Positions 1 to 8,373 of a DNA stretch of 64,000 bases are shown in pieces (positions within the stretch are counted from its first letter, which is position 1; every line of letters starts with the position of its first letter). Source of the DNA: Chryseobacterium sp. MYb264 (GTDB taxonomy: Bacteria; Bacteroidota; Bacteroidia; Flavobacteriales; Weeksellaceae); NCBI RefSeq assembly GCF_035974275.1, contig NZ_CP142422.1, positions 682,001 to 746,000 of the forward strand, in the 5' to 3' direction. Made by a program: the position numbers and the translations under genes. Below the pieces are notes generated by a model. It worked only from the letters and a program-made list of their open reading frames with translations, was not told where the DNA came from and made no database searches.

Positions 1-270
1 TTTCGCCAGAGAAAATTTTTTTTTTGTTTTGCTTAAAGTGTATAAATAGATCAACGGACCGTAACAGATAGAAATAAACGTATTCATTTGCTGTCTGATA
101 CTTTCATCAGGTATAAAATTGAAGATCACAAACTTTATAATCAGATGCACAGCAATCGCCGAAAGCAGAAACATGAAAAGGTAATTTGAAGTGGCTTTTT
201 TCTCTCTGACCTGCAAAAGCCAAAGCGCAACAATTGCCTGAAAAGCCCCAATAATAACGATATATTGCAT
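1..270 (-). CDS. N-terminal part of a membrane-anchored helix-turn-helix regulator, cut by the window edge
   Basis: Reading the minus strand from the ATG at 270 gives 90 open codons to the edge without a stop. The peptide is hydrophobic, with likely membrane segments at about residues 2-19, 29-50 and 66-80. It carries the sequence GPLIYLYTLSKT, which is typical of flavobacterial regulators that join a multi-pass membrane sensor to a C-terminal AraC-type DNA-binding domain. That DNA-binding part would lie outside the window, so the call rests on the membrane half only. The gene is divergent from the TonB receptor at 530 across a 259-base AT-rich gap and could control it. Another kind of multi-pass membrane protein remains possible. 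Confidence 0.65.
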   Translation of the reverse strand, partial: MQYIVIIGAFQAIVALWLLQVREKKATSNYLFMFLLSAIAVHLIIKFVIFNFIPDESIRQQMNTFISICYGPLIYLYTLSKTKKKFSLAK

Positions 271-529
271 TTTCCCTTAGGTTTATACAAAATAAATACA
301 AAACCATCACTTATACCTTCTCAATCTTATTATATATCTATTAAAAATTTAATAATGAAATTAATATTTGGTTAATAGATAAATAATAAATAGTTAAAAT
401 GGTTTAATTTGTTAATAATCAATTATTTGAAGGTATCAAACCAACGAGTGACACGTTTGGATTTATGATTTTTTTCACAGGACGAATTGAAGTGCGGATC
501 TGCCCAATTTTACCATAAAAAAAATTCCT

Positions 530-3418
530 ATGAATAATTCTATTGGTTTTTCAAATCAGAAGTCGAGGATTATACAGATATCTGCTTTTTTTCTGTTGGC
601 TTCTTTTGGAACCATTCATGCACAAACCATCAAAGGAACTGTGGTTGGAAAAACAAACGGAGCGCTTCCTGGAGCTAATATTTCGATTGTAGATGCTGAT
701 GCGAAATCTGTTTCGTCTTTAGATGGAGATTTTAATTTATTATCTCCAAAGTTAGGCGAGATTAATGTAAAAGTTGAATATATCGGCTATGAGACGAAAA
801 TTTTCCCTGTAACCATTAAAGAAGGAACGAATGATCTGGGCTACCTCACAATAAATCCTGAAGACAAAAAAGTAAAAGATAAGGTAAGCGATATTCAGGA
901 GGTTGTGATTGCGCGACCTAATGCACTAACTCAGGCGAAAGCGTACGAAATCAAGAAAAATAATAACGCGATTATGGAAGTTATCGCCGCCGATGCGATT
1001 GGTAAACTTCCGGATAGAAACGCCGCAGAAGCTGTACAGAGAGTTCAGGGTGTTGCGGTGGCAAGGTATCATGGGGAAGCAGATCAGGCAACGGTGCGAG
1101 GAACTCCTTTTGCATGGACTTCCGCTTTATTCAACGGAAACCGACTTCCTAGTGCCAACGTTTTAGGAAACAGATCTTTCGTTTTGGATGTTGTTCCTTC
1201 TGAATTGATTCAGTTTGTACAGGTTTCAAAAGCGGTAACGCCTGATATGGATGGCGATGCGATTGGCGGAAGCATCAATTTCATCACAAGAACGGCGCCG
1301 GCAAAGAAAACATTAAGCGTAAGTGGAGCAGGAGGGTATAATAATTTCTCTCATAATGCGACGTACAACGGTTCTATCGTATATGGCGATCGCTTTTTCA
1401 AAAATAAATTAGGCGTTATCTTATCGGGTGCGATTTGGGACAGACAATGGGGCGCAGATGCTTTTGATGTGACGTATAATACAGGTGCTGAAAATGATGT
1501 TCAGAAGAAATCGATCAACTCGGTGATGATGAAAAGGTATATGGGAACGAGACGAACAATTGGTCTGAATGGCGGTCTGGAATATAAATTAAATGCCAAT
1601 AACAAGTTCTATTTCAGAGGAATGTTTAATAAATTTGATGATATTCGTCCAGTTTACGAATCGTATGTAGATTATACCAACAATCGTTATCAGTACAATT
1701 TCAGATATTCTCATTATCAAACGGAATTATACGGAATGGAGTTAGGCGGGGAACACAGCATCACTCCAAAACTGAATATTGATTGGATGTTAAGCGATTA
1801 TCAGGCAAAATATTTCCTGGATACGCCGCCAACTAATGAAATAAAAGGGCTTCCAATAGCGACTTTCAGACAAAAAATAACAGGCGGATTTACCAATCTT
1901 TCCAATGATGGAAAACGCTATTGGGGATTTGATTCACCAAACGGAATTGGCGGAGAATATATGGATTATACCTCCGATACAGCCAATCCGAACGAAGTAA
2001 TGAGCGCAGATAAGTTATTGCTTTCTCAATTGGTCATTGCAAAATTGGATAATAATGAAAGGGATAAAATCGCAAGAGTTAATTTAAAATATGATGTTAA
2101 TTCAAATATTACATTGAAAATTGGCGCAAAATACAGAGAAAAAGACAGAAATAGCACTTATGGTTACAATGCTGTTTTTATTCCCACGACTTCATCATTG
2201 TTAAATCTTTCTCAGCTTTCAACTTCTGAACCACCGAAAGGAACAGCATTTTTAGGCGGAATGAATGGTAATTTTGATCAATATGTGATGAATCCGCCAA
2301 CGAAGGATCAATTATTCCAGATGTTTTCTCCTGCGTTTCTTCAGGAAAATGGTTTTAAAGATTATTCAAGTGCTGAAGCCAATGCCACAAGTGTTTACAC
2401 AGGTGAAGAATCGGTTTTTGCAACTTATGCAATGGCAGAAATTAAAGCCAGCGATAAATTTAAAATCGTAGGAGGTTTTAGAAATGAAACGACGAGACTA
2501 ACACTAAAAGGAGCAAAATCTACCAAAGAAGGAAGCTCAAGCGTCATTACGCCGTCTGTGGTCGAAAGTAACTACAACGCTTTTCTTCCGATGTTGCATT
2601 TGCGTTATAATTTTTCGCCAAAAGCGAGCGTGAGATTTGCCTATACAAAATCATTCATTAGACCGAATTTCGGAGATATGTCGCCGGGTTCTACGATAGA
2701 TAATACCACAAACCCGATGAGAATTACAAGAGGAAATCCTGATCTGAAGCCTACTTTCAGCCATAATTTAGATTTGATGGGAGAGTATTACTTCAATAAT
2801 ATCGGAATTCTTTCTGGTGGAGTTTTCTACAAAAAAATCTCAGATATTGTATTTTCAGACACTTCGATGATGAATGTGGGCGGAACAGATTATATGGTTT
2901 CTCAGCCTAAAAATCTTCAGGATTCTAAATTATTCGGTTTTGAAATAGGAATTAATAAAAGACTAGATTTCTTGCCAGGCTTCTGGAACGGTTTCGGAGT
3001 TGAATTTAATTATACATTCATCGATTCAAAAGTGGAAGTTCCGAGAACGGATAAAAATGGAGTTATTCATTTTGATAAAACAGCGCTTCCGAATCAATCC
3101 AGAAATTTATTCAATGCGATTCTGTATTACGAAAGCAACAAAGTGATGATTCGTCTGGCCGGAAATTATCGTGGAAAATCGGTGGAAACCATCAACCAAA
3201 GTTTAGGTCCGGATTATTATATCTGGTCTGACAAAAATTTCACCATCGATTTCTCCGCAAGCTATGACATCAGCAAAAAAGTGAAATTATTTATTGAATT
3301 AAACAACTTAAGCAACGAAAGTCTGAGACTGTATATGGGTGATAACAAACAGAGGATCACTTCTAATGAATGGTACGGCAGCAGAGGACAAATGGGCGTT
3401 CGTTGGCAAATATTTTAA
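530..3418 (+). CDS. TonB-dependent outer-membrane receptor with N-terminal carboxypeptidase-like domain
   Basis: This 962-residue protein is an outer-membrane importer driven by TonB and the proton gradient. A signal peptide ends near residue 32 (GTIHAQ). It is followed by a carboxypeptidase-D-like beta domain at about 33-110 (KGTVVGKTNGALPGANISI), then the plug at about 120-255 (LPDRNAAEAVQRVQGVAV, GGSINFITRTAP). The rest is a beta-barrel that closes on the aromatic terminus GVRWQIF. The plug resembles the large receptors first defined in Xanthomonas and Caulobacter rather than SusC. No SusD partner follows. The next gene is a secreted phosphatase starting 9 bases downstream, so the two are probably one transcript. 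The substrate cannot be read from sequence; a phosphorylated compound is only an inference from the partner. Confidence 0.93.
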   Translation: MNNSIGFSNQKSRIIQISAFFLLASFGTIHAQTIKGTVVGKTNGALPGANISIVDADAKSVSSLDGDFNLLSPKLGEINVKVEYIGYETKIFPVTIKEGTNDLGYLTINPEDKKVKDKVSDIQEVVIARPNALTQAKAYEIKKNNNAIMEVIAADAIGKLPDRNAAEAVQRVQGVAVARYHGEADQATVRGTPFAWTSALFNGNRLPSANVLGNRSFVLDVVPSELIQFVQVSKAVTPDMDGDAIGGSINFITRTAPAKKTLSVSGAGGYNNFSHNATYNGSIVYGDRFFKNKLGVILSGAIWDRQWGADAFDVTYNTGAENDVQKKSINSVMMKRYMGTRRTIGLNGGLEYKLNANNKFYFRGMFNKFDDIRPVYESYVDYTNNRYQYNFRYSHYQTELYGMELGGEHSITPKLNIDWMLSDYQAKYFLDTPPTNEIKGLPIATFRQKITGGFTNLSNDGKRYWGFDSPNGIGGEYMDYTSDTANPNEVMSADKLLLSQLVIAKLDNNERDKIARVNLKYDVNSNITLKIGAKYREKDRNSTYGYNAVFIPTTSSLLNLSQLSTSEPPKGTAFLGGMNGNFDQYVMNPPTKDQLFQMFSPAFLQENGFKDYSSAEANATSVYTGEESVFATYAMAEIKASDKFKIVGGFRNETTRLTLKGAKSTKEGSSSVITPSVVESNYNAFLPMLHLRYNFSPKASVRFAYTKSFIRPNFGDMSPGSTIDNTTNPMRITRGNPDLKPTFSHNLDLMGEYYFNNIGILSGGVFYKKISDIVFSDTSMMNVGGTDYMVSQPKNLQDSKLFGFEIGINKRLDFLPGFWNGFGVEFNYTFIDSKVEVPRTDKNGVIHFDKTALPNQSRNLFNAILYYESNKVMIRLAGNYRGKSVETINQSLGPDYYIWSDKNFTIDFSASYDISKKVKLFIELNNLSNESLRLYMGDNKQRITSNEWYGSRGQMGVRWQIF

Positions 3419-3427
3419 AATGTAAAC

Positions 3428-4252
3428 ATGAAAAAATTAGTATTAACAGCAGCAATTATTGCTTTTGGAGCAACAGCAAATGCGCAAATTAAAGACAGTA
3501 TTCGCAGAGTGGTAAAAATGGAAGGAGCCTACAATTTCAGAGATACGGGAGGCTATAAAACAGCAGACGGCAAAGAAGTAATGTTGGGGAAGGTTTTCAG
3601 AAGTGACGCTATTGATAAGCTTTCTGATAAGGATTTAAAAACTTTTCAGGATAAGAAAATCACGACGGTGGTAGATTTCAGGGGAATTGAAGAAGCGAAA
3701 AAAGCTCCGGACAGATTGCCGCAAAATACAAACTATCTTCTATGCCCGGCGGGAAGCAACAATCTTCCGAATGCTCAGGATATGGTGAAATTTTTGAAGG
3801 ATAAAAATTTCCTTTTTGATATGTATGGCGAAGGTGGATTGCCTTATTTCGGTGAAAGATACAGACCTTTATTTGTGAAATTACTGACAATGCAACCCAA
3901 CGAAGCGCTTTTATATCATTGCACGGGAGGTCGCGACAGAACAGGAATGGCTTCAGCATTATTCTTAAAAATATTAGGCGTTCCGCAGGATGTGATTGAA
4001 AATGATTATGTGGCTTCCAACTATTATTTAGCTAAAAATCCAACGATGAAAAATATGTATTCGGGATTGTCTAAAATGGCTGGAATGAGTGAAGCAGAAA
4101 TTAAACAACAAATGGAATTACGTCCGGAACTGATCAGAAATTTCTTCGCTGCGATCAATAAAAAATACGGAAGTGTAGAAAATTTCTTTCAGGTTGAAAT
4201 AGGAATGGGACCGAATGAAATTGCTATTTTAAAACAGAAATATTTGAAATAA
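3428..4252 (+). CDS. Secreted tyrosine-protein phosphatase-like enzyme
   Basis: The product is 274 residues with a Sec signal peptide (cleavage after ANAQ, about residue 20), so it acts in the periplasm or outside. Residues 164-173 hold the cysteine-phosphatase loop HCTGGRDRTG, with nucleophile C165 and phosphate-binding R171 in CX5R spacing. An upstream NFRDTGGY motif is typical of the Y_phosphatase3 (tyrosine/serine phosphatase) family. These enzymes remove phosphate from phosphotyrosine, lipids or small phosphoesters. The gene follows the TonB receptor by 9 bases. A role in freeing phosphate or dephosphorylating an imported ligand is inferred from this pairing. Family membership is clear; the substrate is not. 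Confidence 0.88.
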   Translation: MKKLVLTAAIIAFGATANAQIKDSIRRVVKMEGAYNFRDTGGYKTADGKEVMLGKVFRSDAIDKLSDKDLKTFQDKKITTVVDFRGIEEAKKAPDRLPQNTNYLLCPAGSNNLPNAQDMVKFLKDKNFLFDMYGEGGLPYFGERYRPLFVKLLTMQPNEALLYHCTGGRDRTGMASALFLKILGVPQDVIENDYVASNYYLAKNPTMKNMYSGLSKMAGMSEAEIKQQMELRPELIRNFFAAINKKYGSVENFFQVEIGMGPNEIAILKQKYLK

Positions 4253-4256
4253 AGAA

Positions 4257-4303
4257 TGGTGAATTAACAATTCATTTGCTTTAGCAAAATTCACAATTCA
4301 CCA
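4257..4303. repeat. Imperfect palindrome just after the phosphatase gene
   Basis: The sequence begins TGGTGAATT and ends AATTCACCA, with a centre TTTGCTTTAGCAAA, so it can fold into a long imperfect hairpin five bases after the phosphatase stop. AT-rich hairpins built from AATTCAC and GTGAATT words are common between flavobacterial genes as I recall them. It is probably a dispersed intergenic repeat rather than the main terminator, which follows at 4327. Confidence 0.5.
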
Positions 4304-4326
4304 ATAAAATACTAGATTTAAATTTG

Positions 4327-4359
4327 AAAAAGCCGTCTCAATAGCTGAGGCGACTTTTT
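4327..4359. terminator. Bidirectional terminator between convergent genes
   Basis: AAAAAG, a GC-containing stem around the loop ATAG, and CTTTTT form a 14-pair hairpin with one mismatch and one G-T wobble. A-run and T-run flank it on both sides, as expected for a terminator shared by the convergent genes ending at 4252 and 4384. Confidence 0.75.
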
Positions 4360-4383
4360 CTTATATAATAAATAAACTTGCTG

Positions 4384-4890
4384 TTAAACGGTGGCGTTTC
4401 CTTCCACGCCATCCGAATTATCGGTCTTTTTACCGGTAATCGCGGCAGCCACAAAACTGAATAAACTTACTAGTTTTCCGGCTTTTGTATCCCAATAATA
4501 GGTTTCCTTCGGTTCCACACGAATAATAGAAACATTGGGGTCATCTTTTCCATCAAACCATGCATTGGCCATTGGCGACCATTTGTCTTCAATGGTAGAT
4601 TTATCCTTATAAATAGAGGCATCTCCATACACCGAAAGGTATTGAGAATCGCTGTTGTTCATAAAGAAAAGCTGAACTCTTTTGTCTTCTTTTATTTCAA
4701 AATTTTTGTTGCTGGCTTCACTGCTGATAAACCAAAGATTTCCTTCATCATCAGTTTCCTGTAAGCCCATCGGACGCGAGTTGACCGGAATTGTATCGAG
4801 CTCTGTACAAAACATACAGATTTTTGCTTTTTCCGATAATTCTTTAATTTTTTGAATCGCTTCAACGTGATTAAGATTTTCTGTTGACAT
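4384..4890 (-). CDS. Pyridoxamine 5'-phosphate oxidase-like general stress protein
   Basis: The 168-residue product has the split-barrel flavin-binding fold of the pyridoxamine phosphate oxidase-like family, general stress protein 26 branch. Supporting stretches are KICMFCTELDTIPVNSRPM, NLWFISSEASNKNFEI and RVQLFFMNNSDSQYLSVYG, followed by WSPMANAWFDGKDDPN. Family members bind FMN, FAD or F420 and are linked to stress survival, but most have no known substrate. There is no signal peptide, so it is cytoplasmic. It is transcribed alone and faces a terminator at its 3' end. Confidence 0.85.
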   Translation of the reverse strand: MSTENLNHVEAIQKIKELSEKAKICMFCTELDTIPVNSRPMGLQETDDEGNLWFISSEASNKNFEIKEDKRVQLFFMNNSDSQYLSVYGDASIYKDKSTIEDKWSPMANAWFDGKDDPNVSIIRVEPKETYYWDTKAGKLVSLFSFVAAAITGKKTDNSDGVEGNATV

Positions 4891-5360
4891 AATATTATAT
4901 TTTAAGTTATTTGGTGTAAGAAATTATTTAAAATCAAAATTTTGATTTCTAATTACCATTCAAATATGTGACCAAAAGAAAATTTTAAAGTGTTAAAAAA
5001 ATAAATAAGTGATCTTTTATTTAAAGCTTATTTAAACTTTTTTACCACAAAAGAACCAAAATATTTTTGCACTCTAGTTATTTTAAGTTGGGTAGCTAAG
5101 TATAAAAAAGAGCATATAAGTAAAAAGAAATCAAATATTTTTGTTTTGCAGACTTTTGAAATGCTTTTAAAAAACCGAATAAAGTCTTTTGCTTCTTTTG
5201 CGGTTAAATTCAAAGTTAGTTTAAACAGGTTTTAAACTTAAAAAAGTGTATCTTCTTCATTATAATTGATTAAAATGTCTTCATTTATACAAGTATTGTC
5301 AGCATTTTAACTATTATTCAGCTATGAAAAATCTTATTTTTGTATTATAGTAAATATTGT
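4891..5360. other. 470-base gap with a dispersed repeat
   Basis: The gap separates the divergent stress-protein and serine-hydrolase genes and so should hold both promoters. It contains the repeat copy at 5041-5208. The rest is AT-rich, and I could not place a convincing promoter pair. Confidence 0.6.
5041..5208. repeat. Dispersed inverted repeat, copy A (ACCACAAAAG ends)
   Basis: The left end reads TTTACCACAAAAGAACC and the right end TTCTTTTGCGGTTAAA. These are near reverse complements about 140 bases apart. The same terminal words recur at 7834-7893, 28840-28896, 47535-47746, 53029-53343 and 58665-58723, always between genes. The open frame across this copy on the minus strand is a by-product of the repeat. 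Confidence 0.6.
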
Positions 5361-6473
5361 ATGCGCTTATTATTTTCACTTGTTGCTACGGCGGTTTTTA
5401 GTTTTCATTCTTTTGCTCAGAATCGGGAAGCTGCTTTTCAGAAAATCATGGATTCTGCCTATAAAGTCAATCCTGAAACGCTTGGGATGATTGTTCATAT
5501 AGAATCGCCAGCTCAGAAAATTTCCTGGAGCTATGCAGTTGGTCACAACGGAAACAATAATTCTTCAAAGATCGATCCGCAACAACCACTTTTGATAGCC
5601 AGTAATACAAAACCTTACATTTCATCAACCATTCTTCAGTTAATTGAACAAAATAAACTGAATATAGATGAACCTGTTAAAAATTTACTAAGCGAAAAAA
5701 CAGTCAAAGCACTTTCTGGGAACGGTTATAATTTGGATAAAATTAATCTGAAACATCTTTTATCTCATACTTCGGGTATCAATGATTACGTAACGGAGGA
5801 TTATTTTAAATTTATTGATGAACATAAAAAGTATAATTGGACAAGAGATGAGCAGATTGCTTTGGCTTCAAAACAGCCGAAAGTAGGAGAACCGGGAACG
5901 GTTTTCAGATATGCTGATATCAATTATGTTGTGCTTTCTGAAATTATTGAGATAAAAACAGGAAAACCTTTCTATAAAGCTGTTCGCGAACTTTTAGATT
6001 ATAAAAAATTAGGTTTGAAAAACACTTGGTTTGTTCAGTTGGAAAATAAGCCGAAAAATAGTTTGCCTTTGGTGAATCAGTTTTGGAGCGGCCACCATTG
6101 GGAAATTAAAGATTTAAACCCTTCCTGGGATTTGTATGGCGGCGGCGGAATGGCTTCTAATGTTGATGAAATGGCAAAATATTTTCAATTATTATTCAAC
6201 GGAAAAGTGATTAAAAATCCTGAAATTTTAAAACTAATATACACCGATGTTCCACCCAATCTTGAGATCAATTACTGTTTGGGAATCCGAAAAATAAAAG
6301 TAGGAGATATGATGGCGTATAATCACGGCGGTGGTTTGGGAACAGATGTCATTTACCTTCCGGAGCTTGATTCAACAATTTCCATCGCTTCATTAGATGC
6401 CGAAAAACGACCGGTTGTTGTGGGAGCGGAGAAACTTTTAGCTAAGAAATTAAAGACTTTCTATAAAAAGTAA
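5361..6473 (+). CDS. Secreted serine hydrolase, class C beta-lactamase-like
   Basis: I chose the ATG at 5361 over an in-frame TTG at 5340 because it begins a clean signal peptide (MRLLFSLVATAVFSFHSFAQ), giving 370 residues. The beta-lactamase/D-aminopeptidase fold is shown by SNTK at 81-84 (catalytic serine and lysine), FRYADINY with the general tyrosine at 184, and NHGG at 321-324 in place of KTG. Members include esterases, D-aminopeptidases and peptidoglycan-editing enzymes; true class C beta-lactamases have YSN where this has YAD. It is probably a periplasmic peptidase or esterase rather than a resistance enzyme. It stands alone. Confidence 0.87.
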   Translation: MRLLFSLVATAVFSFHSFAQNREAAFQKIMDSAYKVNPETLGMIVHIESPAQKISWSYAVGHNGNNNSSKIDPQQPLLIASNTKPYISSTILQLIEQNKLNIDEPVKNLLSEKTVKALSGNGYNLDKINLKHLLSHTSGINDYVTEDYFKFIDEHKKYNWTRDEQIALASKQPKVGEPGTVFRYADINYVVLSEIIEIKTGKPFYKAVRELLDYKKLGLKNTWFVQLENKPKNSLPLVNQFWSGHHWEIKDLNPSWDLYGGGGMASNVDEMAKYFQLLFNGKVIKNPEILKLIYTDVPPNLEINYCLGIRKIKVGDMMAYNHGGGLGTDVIYLPELDSTISIASLDAEKRPVVVGAEKLLAKKLKTFYKK

Positions 6474-6636
6474 TCAATGAAGAATTTTAACTAATTTAAA
6501 AATAATTACAAATTATTTTCATCATCCAAATTCACATTACTATCTAAATCTTCCATCGATTTATTTAATGAAACTTAATCTGAAAATCTTAATATTTATA
6601 GTAATTTCGTCGTTCAATTAAAACTTTCAGGTATAC

Positions 6637-7824
6637 ATGCAGATTGATTCTACCCCTCGTATTTCACGTACCGTTATTTGGCTTATGTCGATTATTTCCG
6701 GATTGGTTGTGGCCAATAATTATTATAACCAGCCTTTGCTAGGACTTATTTCTAAAGATTTAGCTATCACCGAAAGCGCTGCAGGAAAAATTTCAGTTTT
6801 AACCCAGTTGGGATATGCCGCCGGATTATTGCTGATTGTACCTTTGGGAGATAAGTTTCTCCGTAAAAAACTGATTCTTATTGATTTATTGCTAGTTTTT
6901 GGTTCATTATTGTGGATGACTTTCGCTACCGAATTGTGGATGCTCTATGTTGCCAGTCTGCTGATTGGGACGACCTCTGTTATTCCGCAGTTATTTGTTC
7001 CTATTGCGGCCGAACTTTCATCGGATGAAGAAAGATCTGGAAATATAGGACTGGTAATGTCAGGATTGTTGCTGGGGATTCTTTTGTCCCGTTTCGTGGG
7101 CGGAATTGTAGGCGAAATTTGGGGATGGAGAGCCATGTTTGGAATTGCTGCCGGATTAATGATCGTTGTCTGGCTTGCCGTTTATAAGATGTTGCCTGAA
7201 ATTCATCCTAATTTTAAAGGAACTTATAAAGAATTGATGCGTTCTGTAGCAAATTTAGCGAGAACTCAGCCCGTTTTACAATTGGCTTCTTTCCGAGGTG
7301 CAATGGCTTTCGGATCAATGTGCGCTTTGTTCACCACCTTGGTATTTCATATGGAAAAACCTCCTTTCAATGCGGGAGCTTCCGTAGTTGGCAGTTTCGG
7401 ATTGGCAGGAGCTGTTGGAGCATTAGCTGCTGCAAAAGTGGGCAAACTTCAGAAATATTTTGATATCAACCGAATTATTTTTTATTCTTTACTGATCGTT
7501 TTGGGAAGCTGGGCATTTACCTATTTTGCCGGAGAAACCTATTGGGGGCTGATTGTTGGGGTTGTTCTTGTCGATTTAGGCGTACAATCCAGCCATATTA
7601 TGAATCAGACAAATTATTTCATGATTAAATCCAATGCTGTAAACCGATTGAACACCGTGTATATGGTTTCGTATTTCATCGGTGGATCCTTGGGAACCTG
7701 GACGGCCTCTTTGGCATGGCAACAGGCACAATGGGCGGGCGTTTGTACAGTAGGCGCTACGATGGGTGTTTTAGCCTTAATTGCCCATTTATTATTCTGC
7801 AAAAAAGTAAATGCTGCTCAATAA
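6637..7824 (+). CDS. MFS transporter
   Basis: The product is 395 residues with about 12 membrane segments and the loop-2/3 signature GDKFLRKKLI of the major facilitator superfamily. It resembles the YgaY-like group of predicted drug or metabolite exporters: NNYYNQPLLGLI near the N-terminus and SRFVGGIVGEIWGWRAMFGIAA around segments 5-6. It is a single-gene unit and ends ten bases before the hairpin repeat at 7834, which can act as its terminator. The substrate is unknown. Confidence 0.88.
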   Translation: MQIDSTPRISRTVIWLMSIISGLVVANNYYNQPLLGLISKDLAITESAAGKISVLTQLGYAAGLLLIVPLGDKFLRKKLILIDLLLVFGSLLWMTFATELWMLYVASLLIGTTSVIPQLFVPIAAELSSDEERSGNIGLVMSGLLLGILLSRFVGGIVGEIWGWRAMFGIAAGLMIVVWLAVYKMLPEIHPNFKGTYKELMRSVANLARTQPVLQLASFRGAMAFGSMCALFTTLVFHMEKPPFNAGASVVGSFGLAGAVGALAAAKVGKLQKYFDINRIIFYSLLIVLGSWAFTYFAGETYWGLIVGVVLVDLGVQSSHIMNQTNYFMIKSNAVNRLNTVYMVSYFIGGSLGTWTASLAWQQAQWAGVCTVGATMGVLALIAHLLFCKKVNAAQ

Positions 7825-7833
7825 TATTTTTAA

Positions 7834-7893
7834 TTTTTAACCACAAAAGTTTACTTAAAATAATTAATGTATAAATGCTTTTGTGGTTAAAAA
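7834..7893. terminator. Perfect 16-bp hairpin, dispersed repeat copy B, between convergent genes
   Basis: TTTTTAACCACAAAAG at 7834-7849 and its exact reverse complement at 7878-7893 enclose a 28-base loop. The T-run on each side fits a bidirectional terminator for the MFS gene and hxlR. This is the shortest and most perfect copy of the family seen in the window. Confidence 0.7.
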
Positions 7894-7904
7894 TCATTAT
7901 TTCC

Positions 7905-8282
7905 TTAGTCTTCAACAAGACTTTCTTCCTGAACTAAACTTCTGTGTTTATTTCCCCATTTGCTCAATTGTTTCCATATTGGGATCAGTTCATTAGCAAT
8001 TTCTGTCATTTCATAATGGACTCTTGGCGGAACTTCTGCATAAACGGTTCTTTTTACCAGCCCTTCCTTTTCTAATTCACGAAGTTGAAGCGTAAGCATT
8101 CTTTCTGTAATTCCGTTGATACATTTTCGAAGTTCACTGAAACGCAGTTTTCCATATTCTAATTTACACAATATCAATAGTTTCCATCTTCCTCCGATTT
8201 TGCAAACGGCATAGGTAAGATCGCACTCTGTAATATATTGTTCATTAATGCTATTCGTCGAATTTTCCTTTCTTTTTCCCAT
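7905..8282 (-). CDS. HxlR-family winged-helix transcriptional regulator
   Basis: This 125-residue protein has the HxlR/DUF24 domain: CDLTYAVCKIGGRWKLLILCKL, then FSELRKCINGITERMLTLQLRELEKEGLVKR as the winged helix and a wing ending VHYEMTE. A cysteine near the start of the domain (in ITECDLTY) is conserved in redox-sensing members such as YodB and HypR. It diverges from an alpha/beta hydrolase and an MFS exporter, and a long inverted repeat lies in the shared 91-base gap. It is therefore likely to repress or activate those genes in response to an electrophile or oxidant. The control link is inferred from context. Confidence 0.92.
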   Translation of the reverse strand: MGKRKENSTNSINEQYITECDLTYAVCKIGGRWKLLILCKLEYGKLRFSELRKCINGITERMLTLQLRELEKEGLVKRTVYAEVPPRVHYEMTEIANELIPIWKQLSKWGNKHRSLVQEESLVED

Positions 8283-8284
8283 TA

Positions 8285-8336
8285 CTTACAAATTTGTTCG
8301 TACCATACAATTAGCTGCGTACTGTGCAAATGTAAG
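8285..8336. promoter_or_regulatory. Candidate HxlR operator (long inverted repeat)
   Basis: CTTACA at 8285 and TGTAAG ending at 8336 are exact inverted copies. Further in lie AATTTG against CAAAT, and GTAC at 8300-8303 against GTAC at 8319-8322. The right half ends ten bases before the -7 box of the divergent hydrolase gene. This position suits a regulator from the neighbouring hxlR gene. Confidence 0.65.
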
Positions 8337-8345
8337 ACTTCTATT

Positions 8346-8353
8346 TAATTTTG
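8346..8353 (+). promoter_or_regulatory. Candidate -7 promoter box of the hydrolase-MFS operon
   Basis: TAATTTTG matches the Bacteroidota -7 consensus TAnnTTTG and lies 20 bases before the start codon at 8374. No clear TTG -33 box is seen at the usual distance; the operator half-site occupies that place. Confidence 0.45.
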
Positions 8354-8373
8354 CATCAAACTTTAAAGACTCC

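Noticed and set aside
107-310. 67-codon open frame on the minus strand
   Set aside because: It overlaps in another frame the 90-codon membrane-protein reading from 270 to the window edge, which has a far better protein pattern.
5028-5213. 61-codon open frame on the minus strand
   Set aside because: It lies within dispersed repeat copy A; the LTAKEAKD-like start is the translated repeat end, not a conserved protein.
5340-5360. TTG start upstream of the serine hydrolase
   Set aside because: It adds a polar stretch in front of a complete signal peptide that begins at the ATG at 5361.
5361-6473. AmpC-type resistance beta-lactamase
   Set aside because: The YxN motif is YAD and KTG is HGG, as in esterases and D-aminopeptidases of the same fold.
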